64,000 bases of DNA from Sphingomonas folli (GCF_019429525.1 NZ_JAHXZL010000010.1:1-64000); one strand, 5' to 3'; shown: positions 43,170 to 51,603, counted from the stretch's first letter. The notes: generated by a model not told the origin, from the sequence alone. Made by a program: numbers and translations.

Positions 43170-44195
43170 ATGGCGGCGGCCCCTCTCCCCCTGCTCGACG
43201 CGACCTGGCTGGCGCATCGCTACGATCCGGGCCACGACGCCTTCCATTTCCGCCGAGTCGCGCGCGACGCGCATCGCGCCGCCACCTTCCTCACCGACGA
43301 GTATCTGGGCGCCGACCCGGCCCCGCCGCTGGTGGTGCGCCGCGCCGACGCGCGCGCCGCGGCGCCCGCGGCGGCGCCGCTGCACTGGATCTTCCACTCG
43401 GCCTTCTGCTGCTCGACGCTGCTGGCGCGCGCGATGGACCGTCCCGGCGCGGCGCTCGGCCTGAAGGAGCCCGTGGTGCTCAACGACCTGATCGGCTGGC
43501 GCCGGCGCGGCGAGCCCGGCCCCGATCTCGCCGCGGTGCTCGACGACACGCTGGCGCTGCTGGCGCGACCGTTCGCGCCGGGCGAGGCGGTGGTGGTGAA
43601 GCCCTCGACCATCGCCAACGGCTTCGCGCCCGCGCTGCTGACGCTCCGCCCCGACAGCGTCGCGCTGCTGCTCTACGCGCCGCTGCCGACCTATCTGGCG
43701 TCGGTGGCGAAGAAGGAGCTGGAGGGGCGGCTATGGGTGCGCACGCTCCTGGCGGGCATGCTCGACGACGGGCTGGCGCGTTTCGGGCATGACTCGCGCG
43801 CGCTGTTCGCGCTGACCGACCTCCAGGTCGCCGCGCTCGGCTGGCTCGGCCAGCACCGGCTGTTCGCCGAACTGGTCGCGCGCTTCGGCGCCGCGCGGGT
43901 GCGCACGCTCGACAGCGCGACGCTGATGGCCGACCCGCGCGCGGCGCTGGTGGCGCTGGCGGCGCTCTACCGCCTTCGGCTCGACGACGCCGCGCTCGAC
44001 TCGATCGTCGCCGGGCCGGCGTTCACGCGCCACTCCAAGTTCGGCAACGCCTTCGACGCGGCAGCCCGCGCCGCCGAGCATCGCGACGCCGCGACGCTCC
44101 ACGCGCGCGAGATCGAGGTGGTGGTGCGCTGGGCCGAGCAGGTCGCGGCGACGTTCGGCGTGGCGATGACGCCGCCGGCGCCGCTGTTAGACTGA
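43170..44195 (+). CDS. Sulfotransferase-like P-loop protein
   Basis: A 341-residue protein of uncertain family. Near residue 75 it has LHWIFHSAFCCSTLLARAMD, which resembles the phosphosulfate-binding loop of sulfotransferases (S/G-x-x-x-S-T-LL), then LGLKEPVVLNDL. Later parts are helical with VVVKPSTIANGFAPALL, VALLLYAPLPTYLASVAKKE and HSKFGNAFDAAARAAE. Its position beside the beta-hydroxylase and a TPR-sulfotransferase suggests a joint modification pathway. ATG 43170 was chosen; ATG 43104 would add 22 residues and overlap the divergent start. It ends 5 bases before the end of a small convergent gene. Confidence 0.62.
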   Translation: MAAAPLPLLDATWLAHRYDPGHDAFHFRRVARDAHRAATFLTDEYLGADPAPPLVVRRADARAAAPAAAPLHWIFHSAFCCSTLLARAMDRPGAALGLKEPVVLNDLIGWRRRGEPGPDLAAVLDDTLALLARPFAPGEAVVVKPSTIANGFAPALLTLRPDSVALLLYAPLPTYLASVAKKELEGRLWVRTLLAGMLDDGLARFGHDSRALFALTDLQVAALGWLGQHRLFAELVARFGAARVRTLDSATLMADPRAALVALAALYRLRLDDAALDSIVAGPAFTRHSKFGNAFDAAARAAEHRDAATLHAREIEVVVRWAEQVAATFGVAMTPPAPLLD

Positions 44196-44200
44196 GCGGT

Positions 44201-44458
44201 TCAGCAGACGCCGCTCGGCGTCGTGGTCTGGCAACCGGTCGAGCGGACCGGTGTGCGCAACTCGTCGCGCTCGCGCTGCCACTCCGCCTTGGTCTTGCAG
44301 ATCCGCTCGTTGCCGATCAGCGATCCCGTCTTCGGGAAGCGCTTGCAGATGACCTTGTCGGGCGAGTCCGCGGCACGCTCGGCGGCGTCCCTGGTCCGGG
44401 CCTGCTCGGCCGGCGCGGCGGTGGCGAGGAGGAGCGCGAGCGCGGCGATACTGTGCAT
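44201..44458 (-). CDS. Small exported Cys-containing hypothetical protein
   Basis: An 85-residue protein with signal peptide MHSIAALALLLATAAPAEQA. The mature 65 residues contain DKVICKRFPKTGSLIGNERI, then CKTKAEWQRERDELR and a final TGCQTTTPSGVC, four Cys in all. This pattern (VICKR-PKTGSLIGxERICKTKAEW) is very common among small secreted sphingomonad proteins (recollection). Two disulfides are likely. No function is known. Confidence 0.8.
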   Translation of the reverse strand: MHSIAALALLLATAAPAEQARTRDAAERAADSPDKVICKRFPKTGSLIGNERICKTKAEWQRERDELRTPVRSTGCQTTTPSGVC

Positions 44459-44514
44459 GATCCTGGCCCTGTCGTATGCGGCTGAGCCACGAGGCTAAGA
44501 CGGAGCAGCGAGGC

Positions 44515-46149
44515 ATGTCAAACCGAGGATCGCGCCGCCGCGGCGGCAGCGGCGACCCCGCCGCCGCGCGCGCCGCGATCGAGCGCGCGCTCGCCGCGGG
44601 CGACGTGCCGCGCGCCGCCGCGCTGGCCGAGGCCGCGCTCGCCGCGGGCGCGAGCGACCCGATGTTCCTCAACCTCGCGGCGTGGCGCCGCGAGGAGGCG
44701 GGCGACTATGGCGGGGCGCACGCGCTGCTGCGTCGCGCGCTGGCGCTGGCACCGGGGGACGTGCTGATCGCCGGCTCGATCGGCGCGGTGCTGCGCAAGG
44801 AGGGCCGCCACGACGAGGCGCTGGCGGTGCTCGACCGGGTCGTCGCCGCCGCGCCGCGCCACGCCGCCGCCTGGCTCGAGCGCGGCTACACGCTCGACTC
44901 GCTCAAGCGCGAGGAGGAGGCGGGGGACAGCTATCGCCGCGCGCTCGCGATCGACGCGACGCTGGCGCCCGCGCACGGCCGCCTCGCCGACACCGCGGCC
45001 CGGCGCGGCCGGACCGAGGAGGCGCGCGACCAGGCCGCGCGCGCGCTGGCGCTCGACCCGCACGAGCCCGCCGCGCGCGCCGCGCTCGCCACCGTCGCGA
45101 TCGAGGCGCGCGACGGCGCCGCGGCCGAGGCGCTGCTGCGCCCGCTGGTCGATCGCGTCCGCGGCGACGACCGCACGCGCACGCTCACCCTGCTGGGCGA
45201 CTCGCTCGACCGGCAGGACCGCGTCGAGGCGGCGTTCGACTGCTATCGCGCCGCGCAGGCGAACTTCCGCGAGGTCTACCGCGACTCGCTTGCCCCCGGG
45301 CCGGGGCGGCCGTCGCACCGTGCCTTCGTCGAGCGGATCGCGGCGCAGCTCGACTCGCCGCGCCCGCCCGCGCCCGACGGCGACGTGGCGGGGGCGGCGC
45401 GGACCCACGTCTTCCTGCTCGGCTACCCGCGCTCGGGCACCACGCTGGTGGAGAACGTGCTGGCGAGCGCGCCGGGCGTGACCGCGCTGGAGGAGCGCGA
45501 GACGATGGCGGGCACCGACGGCGTGCTGGTGCAGAACGACGGCGCGATGCCCGATCTCGCCGCGCTCGACCCGGCGCTACGCGATCGGCTGCGCGCCGAT
45601 TACTGGCGGCGAGTCGCCGCGATGGGGGCGGCGACCGCGGGCACGTTCGTCGACATGAACCCGCTCAACGGCGCCAAGCTGCCGCTGATCGCCGCGCTCT
45701 TCCCGCGCGCACGCGTGCTGGTGATGCGCCGCGACCCGCGCGACGTGGTGCTGAGCTGCTACCGCATCAATTTCACGCCCAGCCCCGCGGCCTGGTGCTT
45801 CAGCGACCTGGAGGAGGCCGCGCGCCACTATGACGCGCTGATGACGCTGACCGAGCGCGCGCGCGCGACCCTGCCGCTCGCCTTCCACGAGGTGCGCTAC
45901 GACCGGCTGGTGAGCGACTTCGCGCCGACGGTGCGCGCGATGGCGGACTTCATCGACCTGCCCTGGACCGACGCGTTCACGCGCTTCGACCGCACCGCGC
46001 AGCGCCGCGGCGTGCGCACCGCGAGCGCCACCCAGGTCCGCCGCGGGCTGTACGACGGGCGCGGCCAGTGGCGCCGCTACGCCGACCAGCTCGCGCCGGT
46101 GCTGCCGATCCTGCGCCCCTGGATCGAGCGGTTCGGCTTCGCGGACTGA
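44515..46149 (+). CDS. TPR-containing sulfotransferase
   Basis: A 544-residue protein. Residues 10-265 hold about six TPR units (ALLRRALALAPGDVLIAGSI, ALAVLDRVVAAAPRHAAAWL, SYRRALAIDATLAPAHGRLA). From residue 300 a sulfotransferase domain follows: the phosphosulfate loop GYPRSGTTLVEN at about 303-314, the 3'-phosphate segment ARVLVMRRDPRDVVLSCYRI and LPLAFHEVRYDRLVSDF. It would transfer sulfate from PAPS to a protein or glycan. ATG 44515 has a GAGCAGCGAGGC leader. It is divergent from the small exported protein and near the beta-hydroxylase; such pairs recur in alphaproteobacteria. Target unknown. Confidence 0.9.
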   Translation: MSNRGSRRRGGSGDPAAARAAIERALAAGDVPRAAALAEAALAAGASDPMFLNLAAWRREEAGDYGGAHALLRRALALAPGDVLIAGSIGAVLRKEGRHDEALAVLDRVVAAAPRHAAAWLERGYTLDSLKREEEAGDSYRRALAIDATLAPAHGRLADTAARRGRTEEARDQAARALALDPHEPAARAALATVAIEARDGAAAEALLRPLVDRVRGDDRTRTLTLLGDSLDRQDRVEAAFDCYRAAQANFREVYRDSLAPGPGRPSHRAFVERIAAQLDSPRPPAPDGDVAGAARTHVFLLGYPRSGTTLVENVLASAPGVTALEERETMAGTDGVLVQNDGAMPDLAALDPALRDRLRADYWRRVAAMGAATAGTFVDMNPLNGAKLPLIAALFPRARVLVMRRDPRDVVLSCYRINFTPSPAAWCFSDLEEAARHYDALMTLTERARATLPLAFHEVRYDRLVSDFAPTVRAMADFIDLPWTDAFTRFDRTAQRRGVRTASATQVRRGLYDGRGQWRRYADQLAPVLPILRPWIERFGFAD

Positions 46150-46256
46150 GCGCGGTCCTCCCCGCGCCGGTGCCCACGGCCGCGCGCCGCGGGGGCGGCG
46201 GACCGCCGATGACGGGACACGCCGCGACCCGCTCTCCCGCGTGACTCGCCGCGGCG

Positions 46257-47489
46257 ATGCGCTACACCCGCGCGGTGCGCGCCCGATCCCTCCTGCTGCT
46301 GCCGCTGCTGCCGCTGCTGCCGCTGCTGCTCGCCGCCGCGCCGCCGCTGCCCGAACCGCGCGCCGCCTGGGCCGGGAGCAGCGCGCTCGCGCCCGACGCC
46401 GAGGCGCGCTGGGTCGACTTCGACCTCACCCCCGGCAACCAGATCCGCTTCCGCATGACGCTCGACGGCCGCACCGTCACCGCGGTGCTCGACACCGGGG
46501 TGAGCTACTCGGTGCTGGCGAGGCGCTATGCCGCGGCGAACCGGCTGACGGTGCGCGCCGAGGGACAGGCGACGGTGATCGGGGGCAGCGTCGACGTCGG
46601 CCGCGTCGCCACCGCGTCGCTGACGCTCGGCGGGCTGACCCGGCGCGGCGGCAGCCTCGCGGTGGCCGAGCTGCCCGCCGCCGCGACGGGCAGCGCCACC
46701 GCGGTCGACCTGCTCGTCGGGCGCGACCTCACCGCCGCCTACGCGCTCGACATCGACTATGGCGCGCGCCGCTTCCGCCTGCTGCGCAGCGGGCGGGTGC
46801 CCTTCGCCGGGCTGAGCGCGCCGCTGGCGATCGCGCCCGACCGGCTGGTCTATGTCAGCGAGATCGCGCTCGGGCGCGCGCGGCTCCGCCCGATGGTGGT
46901 CGACACCGGCGACGGCTCGTCGATCACGCTCGGCGCCGAATCATGGGCGACCGTGGGCGCGGCGGCGCGCGCGGTGCCGACCACCACCACCGTCTCCTAC
47001 GGACTCGCCGGCGCGGTGGTGAGCGAGCTCGCGGTCGTGCCGCGGCTGCAGGTCGGCCGCGTCGCGGCGCGCGACGTCGAGCTGCGGGTCGAGCCCGTCG
47101 GCGGCTTCTCCGACACGATCGGGGTGGCGGGGCGGATCGGCTCGGGCTTCCTGCAGCGCTATCGCGTGCTGCTCGACCCGACGGCGGGGCACATGCTGCT
47201 GCGCGCGCTGCCCGGCGGTGCGGCGGTGGCGCGCTCGACCAGCGGGCTGCTGCTGGGGCTGGCGAGCGACCGGCTGAAGGTGCTCCACGTCATGCGCGGC
47301 GGCCCCGCCGCGGCGGCGGGCTGGCGCAGCGGCGACGCGATCTGCGCGGTCGACGGGGTCGCGGTCGGGCCGGGCTACGTGGGCGAGGCGGTGGCGGGAT
47401 GGGCGACCGGCGCGCCGGGGCGCGCGGTGCGGCTGACCCTGTGCGACGGCGCCGGCGAGCGTGTGCTGGTGCTGCGGCGCTTCTATTAG
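46257..47489 (+). CDS. Exported retropepsin-like aspartic protease with PDZ domain
   Basis: A 410-residue exported protein. The signal peptide contains the repeat LLLLPLLPLLPLLL, encoded by tandem CTGCTGCCG (46297-46330). Two aspartic-protease half-domains are present: VLDTGVSYSVL with Asp79 and MVVDTGDGSSITL with Asp216, each a DTG motif and followed by the expected LxxGRDL/GSGFLQRY segments. Residues 335-400 resemble a PDZ domain (LKVLHVMRGGPAAAAGWRSG-DAICAVDGVAV). Both active-site aspartates in one chain make a pepsin-like monomer possible. Substrate is unknown. It lies alone after the TPR-sulfotransferase. Confidence 0.83.
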   Translation: MRYTRAVRARSLLLLPLLPLLPLLLAAAPPLPEPRAAWAGSSALAPDAEARWVDFDLTPGNQIRFRMTLDGRTVTAVLDTGVSYSVLARRYAAANRLTVRAEGQATVIGGSVDVGRVATASLTLGGLTRRGGSLAVAELPAAATGSATAVDLLVGRDLTAAYALDIDYGARRFRLLRSGRVPFAGLSAPLAIAPDRLVYVSEIALGRARLRPMVVDTGDGSSITLGAESWATVGAAARAVPTTTTVSYGLAGAVVSELAVVPRLQVGRVAARDVELRVEPVGGFSDTIGVAGRIGSGFLQRYRVLLDPTAGHMLLRALPGGAAVARSTSGLLLGLASDRLKVLHVMRGGPAAAAGWRSGDAICAVDGVAVGPGYVGEAVAGWATGAPGRAVRLTLCDGAGERVLVLRRFY

Positions 47490-47559
47490 GGTCTGATCCA
47501 GGGCGCCTCCGCGCGAATGATCTTCCTCGCGCCTCCGCAGCGTCAGGCGTCCCGCGCGA

Positions 47560-47754
47560 TCACCCCTTCAGCGCGACATAGCCCGTCACCGCCAGCGCGA
47601 TCAGCGCGGCCACCTGCACCAGCGTCCAGTCGACCCAGCCGACCGCGTCGGGATCGTCGCGGCGCGCGCGGCGGTGCGCGCGCCAGCCCGCGAACAGCGC
47701 GAGCGCGAGCGCCAGCGACGCGATCGCGGCGAGCGAGGCTTGCGCATCGCTCAC
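47560..47754 (-). CDS. Small membrane protein, 64 aa
   Basis: The frame is longer, but GTG 47754 begins the protein-like part: VSDAQASLAAIASLALALAL-FAGWRAHRR, a charged loop RARRDDPDAVGW, and VDWTLVQVAALIALAVTGYVALKG. Two membrane helices with a basic loop. No family is recognised. It is divergent from the exported methyltransferase gene, starting only 41 bases from it. Confidence 0.55.
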   Translation of the reverse strand: MSDAQASLAAIASLALALALFAGWRAHRRARRDDPDAVGWVDWTLVQVAALIALAVTGYVALKG

Positions 47755-47795
47755 GCGCGCGTCAGCCTGCGCGCCATCGTTCCGGAGGATCGCCG

Positions 47796-48587
47796 ATGCA
47801 TCGTCTCGCCTGCTCCCTGCTGCTCGCCGCGCCCCTGCTCGTCGCGGCCAGCACCCCCGCCGTCCCCACGCCGATCGCCGCCGCGGTCGCCGCACCGACC
47901 CGCGCCGCCGCCAACGTGGCGCGCGACCGCTATCGCCACCCGGCGCAGACGCTCGCTTTCTTCGGGGTCAAGCCCGGCGACACGGTGGTGGAAGTGTGGC
48001 CGGGCGGCGGCTGGTACACCGAGATCCTCGCGCCGCTGACCGCGCGCGCGGGCGCCTATTACGCCGCCGGCCCGTGGGAGAAGGGGCTGGGCGCGGTGCG
48101 CGCGCTCCAGGCCAAGGACGCGGCCACCTACGGCAAGGTCAAGCTCGCCGCCTTCCCGGCGGAGGCGGGGCAGCCGGGCGTGCCCGACGGCAGCGCCGAC
48201 GTGGTGCTGACCTTCCGCAACGTCCACAACTGGCGCTTCGGCGGCGAGGATCGCGCGCGCGCGATGTTCGCGGCGATGTACCGCATGCTCAAGCCGGGCG
48301 GCACGCTCGGCGTGGTCGAGCACCGCCTGCCCGAGTCGCGCCCGAGCGCGGCGGAGGAGAAGAGCGGCTATATGAAGCCGAGTTCGGTGATCGGCTTCGC
48401 CACCGCGGCGGGATTCAAGCTGGCGGGGCGCTCCGAGATCAACGCCAACCCCAGGGACAGCGCCGACTGGCCCGAGGGGGTGTGGACGCTGCCGCCGAGC
48501 TACGCGCTGAAGGACAAGGACCGCGCCAAATACGCCGCGATCGGCGAGAGCGACCGGATGACGCTGCGCTTCGTCAAGCCGCGCTGA
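47796..48587 (+). CDS. Exported class I methyltransferase-like protein
   Basis: A 263-residue protein that starts with a signal peptide (MHRLACSLLLAAPLLVAAST), after a good GGAGG ribosome site. The rest is a class I methyltransferase fold: VKPGDTVVEVWPGGGWYTEIL (motif I, altered glycines), LKPGGTLGVVEHRLPE and VIGFATAAGFKLAGRSEI. SAM is not expected in the periplasm, so either the leader is a membrane anchor facing inwards, the protein stays unexported, or it lost methyltransferase activity. Proteins of this kind are widespread in sphingomonads (recollection). Function unknown. Confidence 0.82.
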   Translation: MHRLACSLLLAAPLLVAASTPAVPTPIAAAVAAPTRAAANVARDRYRHPAQTLAFFGVKPGDTVVEVWPGGGWYTEILAPLTARAGAYYAAGPWEKGLGAVRALQAKDAATYGKVKLAAFPAEAGQPGVPDGSADVVLTFRNVHNWRFGGEDRARAMFAAMYRMLKPGGTLGVVEHRLPESRPSAAEEKSGYMKPSSVIGFATAAGFKLAGRSEINANPRDSADWPEGVWTLPPSYALKDKDRAKYAAIGESDRMTLRFVKPR

Positions 48588-48625
48588 GGGGAGGGGGCGG
48601 GGAGAGCGACTTTCCCCGTCGCCAG

Positions 48626-48660
48626 CGTCATCCTGAGCTTGTCCCAGGATTCACCGTGCC
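48626..48660. repeat. Family A repeat, single arm
   Basis: CGTCATCCTGAGCTTGTCCCAGGATTCACCGTGCC shares the CGTCAT start, the central symmetry and the CACCGTGCC end with other family A members (this one shows CCTGAG rather than CCGGAC). It lies between the convergent methyltransferase-like gene and phaR. Confidence 0.55.
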
Positions 48661-48745
48661 GGGGACCGAGGCGCGGGTGAAGGGGAGGATCACGTCGGTG
48701 TCGGGCGAGGCCGCGGCCTCCCGCGCGTTCCCGCGACCGCCCCCC

Positions 48746-49303
48746 TCACTCGCCCAGCTTGTCGACCTTGTCGCGCAGCTGCGCCAGCTCGGCCTTCAGC
48801 GCGGCGATCTCGCCGTCCTTGCCCGCGGCGGGCGCGATGCCGCCGGCCGGCGCGGGGGTCGCGCCCGGTTTGAACGCGTTCGCCGCGGCCTCGAACATCT
48901 CCAGGTTGCGCTTGGCGATGTCGGCGAAGGGCGAGCCGGCGAAGGCGCCCTCCACCGCGGTCTTGAACTGCGCCTGGTTGCGGCGGAAGCTCTCCATCGA
49001 CGCCTCGAGATAGTCGGGCACCATCGCCTGCATCGAATCGCCGTACAGCGCGATCAGCTGGCGGAGGAAGTTGACCGGCAGCATGGTCTGGCCGCGGCTC
49101 TCCTCCTCCATGATGATCTGGGTGAGGACATTGTGCGTGATGTCCTCGTCGGTCTTGGCGTCCACCACCTTGAACTCGCGCCCCGCGCGCGTCATCGCGG
49201 CGAGATGCTCCAGCGTGATGTAGGACGAACTCTCGGTGTTGTAGAGCCGGCGGTTGGCGTACTTCTTGATGACGACCACGCCGTCGCCCTGCTGTTTCTT
49301 CAT
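48746..49303 (-). CDS. phaR: Polyhydroxyalkanoate synthesis repressor PhaR
   Basis: A 185-residue protein. The N-terminal PHB/PHA accumulation regulator DNA-binding domain is unmistakable: VVVIKKYANRRLYNTESSSY, ITLEHLAAMTRAGREFKVVD and AKTDEDITHNVLTQIIMEEE. A helical region with MLPVNFLRQLIALYGDSMQA follows, then a Pro/Ala linker and a short coiled coil. PhaR represses phasin and PHA genes and binds PHA granules. ATG 49303 after GAGGGCTCGCGCG was chosen; an in-frame ATG 15 bases upstream (49318) also has a plausible site. It is divergent from a PhaC-like gene, with starts only 14 bases apart. Confidence 0.94.
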   Translation of the reverse strand: MKKQQGDGVVVIKKYANRRLYNTESSSYITLEHLAAMTRAGREFKVVDAKTDEDITHNVLTQIIMEEESRGQTMLPVNFLRQLIALYGDSMQAMVPDYLEASMESFRRNQAQFKTAVEGAFAGSPFADIAKRNLEMFEAAANAFKPGATPAPAGGIAPAAGKDGEIAALKAELAQLRDKVDKLGE

Positions 49304-49316
49304 CGCGCGAGCCCTC

Positions 49317-50396
49317 ATGACCGACCTTCCCTTCGGTAACGCACAATTTTTCGCGCCGCAACACGGGCGCGACGTGCCCCGGCCGCTGCCGCTGTTCCTC
49401 GACATGCTGCGCCGCGAGACCGCAGCATCGCCCGAGCGCCGCGCCGCCGCGCTGGCGGGGCTGCGCCGCTACCAGGAGGCGCCGCGCGCGCGCCGCCGGA
49501 TGAAGCCGGTGCGGCATCGCCGCGGCGCGGCACGGCTGCGCGACGGCGGCGGGGCGGCGGACGCCCCGCCGGTGGTGCTGGTGCCGTCGCTGATCAACCC
49601 GCCCTCGGTGCTCGACCTCGCGCGCGGGCGCTCGCTGGTCGACCATCTCGCGGGCGCCGGCTTCCACCCGTGGCTGCTCGACTGGGGCCATCCGCGACCG
49701 CGCGACGCCGCGGTCGACCTCGCCGGCCACGTCAGCGAGCGATTGCTGCCGCTGGTGGCGCGGCTCGGTCGGCCGCCGCTGCTCGTCGGCTATTGCCTCG
49801 GCGGCACGCTCGCGCTCGCCGCCGCGGCGCTGCTCGGCGCGCGCTGCGCCGGTGTCGCGACGGTGGCGGCGCCGTGGCGTTTCGCGGGCTATGGCGAGCC
49901 CGCGCGCGCGACGATGCGCGCGCTATGGGGGCGGGCCGAGCCGGCGTGCCGCGCGCTCGGCGTGCTGCCGATGGAGGTGCTCCAGGCCGGTTTCTGGCAG
50001 CTCGACCCGGCGCGCACCGTCGCGAAATACGAGGCGCTGGCGTCCGCGGACGCCGCGACGCTGGCGCGCTTCGTGCGGCTCGAGGACTGGGCCAACGCCG
50101 GGGCGCCGCTGACCTATGCCGCCGGGGCGGAGCTGTTCGGCGCGCTGGTGGGCGAGGACGCGCCCGGCGCGGGGGCGTGGCGCGTCGGCGGGCGGGCGGT
50201 CGGGCCGGACGCGCTGGCCTGCCCGTCGATCGAGTTCGTCTCGCTGAGCGATCGGATCGTGCCCGCGGCCACCGCGGCCGGGCTGGCGGCACGGCGCGAC
50301 GTCGGCGCGGGCCATGTCGGGATGATGGTCGGCGGGCGCGCGGGCGCGCTGCTCTACGAGCCGCTGGCGGCATGGCTAAGCGGGGTGGCGGCGTGA
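49317..50396 (+). CDS. PhaC-like polyester synthase / alpha/beta hydrolase
   Basis: A 359-residue protein with an alpha/beta fold. The lipase-like box is GYCLGGTLAL with Cys160 as nucleophile, as in PHA synthases (G-x-C-x-GG). The acid is in LSDRIVPA and the His in GHVGMMVG. The segment VPSLINPPSVLDLARGRSLV-DHLAGAGFHPWLLDWG is also typical. The length matches class III PhaC (about 355 residues), but no phaE is adjacent. It probably polymerises hydroxyacyl-CoA, although it could be a related depolymerase-like enzyme. It shares a divergent promoter with phaR, which likely regulates it. ATG 49317 lies at the edge of that region. Confidence 0.82.
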   Translation: MTDLPFGNAQFFAPQHGRDVPRPLPLFLDMLRRETAASPERRAAALAGLRRYQEAPRARRRMKPVRHRRGAARLRDGGGAADAPPVVLVPSLINPPSVLDLARGRSLVDHLAGAGFHPWLLDWGHPRPRDAAVDLAGHVSERLLPLVARLGRPPLLVGYCLGGTLALAAAALLGARCAGVATVAAPWRFAGYGEPARATMRALWGRAEPACRALGVLPMEVLQAGFWQLDPARTVAKYEALASADAATLARFVRLEDWANAGAPLTYAAGAELFGALVGEDAPGAGAWRVGGRAVGPDALACPSIEFVSLSDRIVPAATAAGLAARRDVGAGHVGMMVGGRAGALLYEPLAAWLSGVAA

Positions 50397-50559
50397 GGGG
50401 GCGCGGGCGTCACGCGGTCGCGAGTGTAGCGATCCCCGTCACCCTCACCCTTCCCACCCGGCTACGCCGGGCGGGCCCCCTCCCTCCCCCAGCGGGAGAG
50501 GAAGGGAGGCGCGCAGCGCCGGAAGGGTGAGGGTGATCCCGAGGGCAACGGCGTACCCC
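50397..50559. other. Convergent spacer between the PhaC-like gene and alr
   Basis: The 163-base gap is mostly filled by an inverted repeat (50431-50539). Nothing else is seen. Confidence 0.45.
50431..50539. repeat. Family B-related palindromic repeat
   Basis: Outer arms GATCCCCGTCACCCTCACCC and GGGTGAGGGTGATCCC enclose two inner hairpins (CCCGGCTACGCCGGG and CTCCCCCAGCGGGAG). The CCCTCC/GGAGGG rich arms and the inner GCxxCGxCGGGC loop resemble the other family B elements at 20511 and 37434. Located between convergent genes. Confidence 0.65.
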
Positions 50560-51603
50560 TCACCAGCGCCGCTCGAGCCGTCGCCCCAGCCCGGTGAGCA
50601 GCTCATACTGGCTCACCCCGCTCGCCGCCGCCATCGCGGGCAGGTCGGGGTCGAAGCGCAGCCAGTCGCCCTCGGCGACGTCGGCCGCGGTGGCGTCGAG
50701 CGCGACCAGGTCCATCGAGACCCGCCCGATCACCGGCAGCGCGGCGTCGCCGGCATAGGCGCGGCCGCGGCCGGAGAAGGCGCGGTAATAACCGTCGGCA
50801 TAGCCCAGATTGGCGATCACCACGTCGGTGTCCGCCGGCGCGCGCCAGGTCGCGTTATAGCCCACCGTCTCGCCCGCGCGCACGCGGCGGCGCTGCAGCA
50901 CCTCGGCCGCGATCGTCGCGACCGGGCGCAGCACGTCGGCGAGCGCGGGCACCGGCACGCCGCCGTACAGCGCGAGGCCCGGCCGCGTCAGGTCGAAGTG
51001 ATAGTCGGGGCCGAGCGCGATGCCCGCCGAGTTGGCCAGGCTCATCCGCCGCGCCGCGGTCCGCCCCGCCAGGGCGGCGAAACGCGAACGCTGCGCCGCG
51101 TTGAGCGGGTGGCCGGGCTCGTCGGCGCAGGCGAGGTGGCTCGCCAGCGTGTCGAGCGCGAGCCCGTCGAGCAATCCGGCGGCGACGTCCTCGGGCCCGA
51201 CGCCGAGCCGGTTCATGCCGGTGTCGACCATCACGTCGCACGCGCGGCCCGCGCCCGCCTCGCGCCAGCGCCGCACCTGCGCCGCGGTGGAGAGGATGGG
51301 GCGGACCCCGGGCAGATCGGCGTGGCCGAGGTCCGCGGCGCGCGCGCCGTGGAGCACCGCGACCCGCGCCGCGCCGCCGGCGAGCGCGGGGGCGAGCGCC
51401 GCCGCCTCGGCCCAGGTGGCGACGTAGAAGTCGCGGCAGCCCGCGGCGGCGAGCCGAGTCGCCACCGCGACCGCGCCGAGCCCGTAGCCGTCCGCCTTCA
51501 CCGCGGCGCCGCACGCCGCCGCGCCGCTCAGCCGCGCCAGCGCGCGCCAATTGTCGGTGAGCGCGGCGGCGGAGCAGTCGAGGCGGTGCGGGGCGTCGGT
51601 CAT
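50560..51603 (-). CDS. alr: Alanine racemase
   Basis: A 347-residue PLP enzyme that interconverts L- and D-alanine for peptidoglycan. Lys36 lies in the PLP-binding motif AVKADGYGLG. The other catalytic base, Tyr, is in ETVGYNATW. Further marks are MVDTGMNRLG, LANSAGIALG, RPGLALYGG and MDLVALDAT. The start at 51603 gives MTDAPHRLDC; the length is slightly below the usual 360-380. It is convergent with the PhaC-like gene and divergent from the FMN reductase gene. Confidence 0.95.
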   Translation of the reverse strand: MTDAPHRLDCSAAALTDNWRALARLSGAAACGAAVKADGYGLGAVAVATRLAAAGCRDFYVATWAEAAALAPALAGGAARVAVLHGARAADLGHADLPGVRPILSTAAQVRRWREAGAGRACDVMVDTGMNRLGVGPEDVAAGLLDGLALDTLASHLACADEPGHPLNAAQRSRFAALAGRTAARRMSLANSAGIALGPDYHFDLTRPGLALYGGVPVPALADVLRPVATIAAEVLQRRRVRAGETVGYNATWRAPADTDVVIANLGYADGYYRAFSGRGRAYAGDAALPVIGRVSMDLVALDATAADVAEGDWLRFDPDLPAMAAASGVSQYELLTGLGRRLERRW

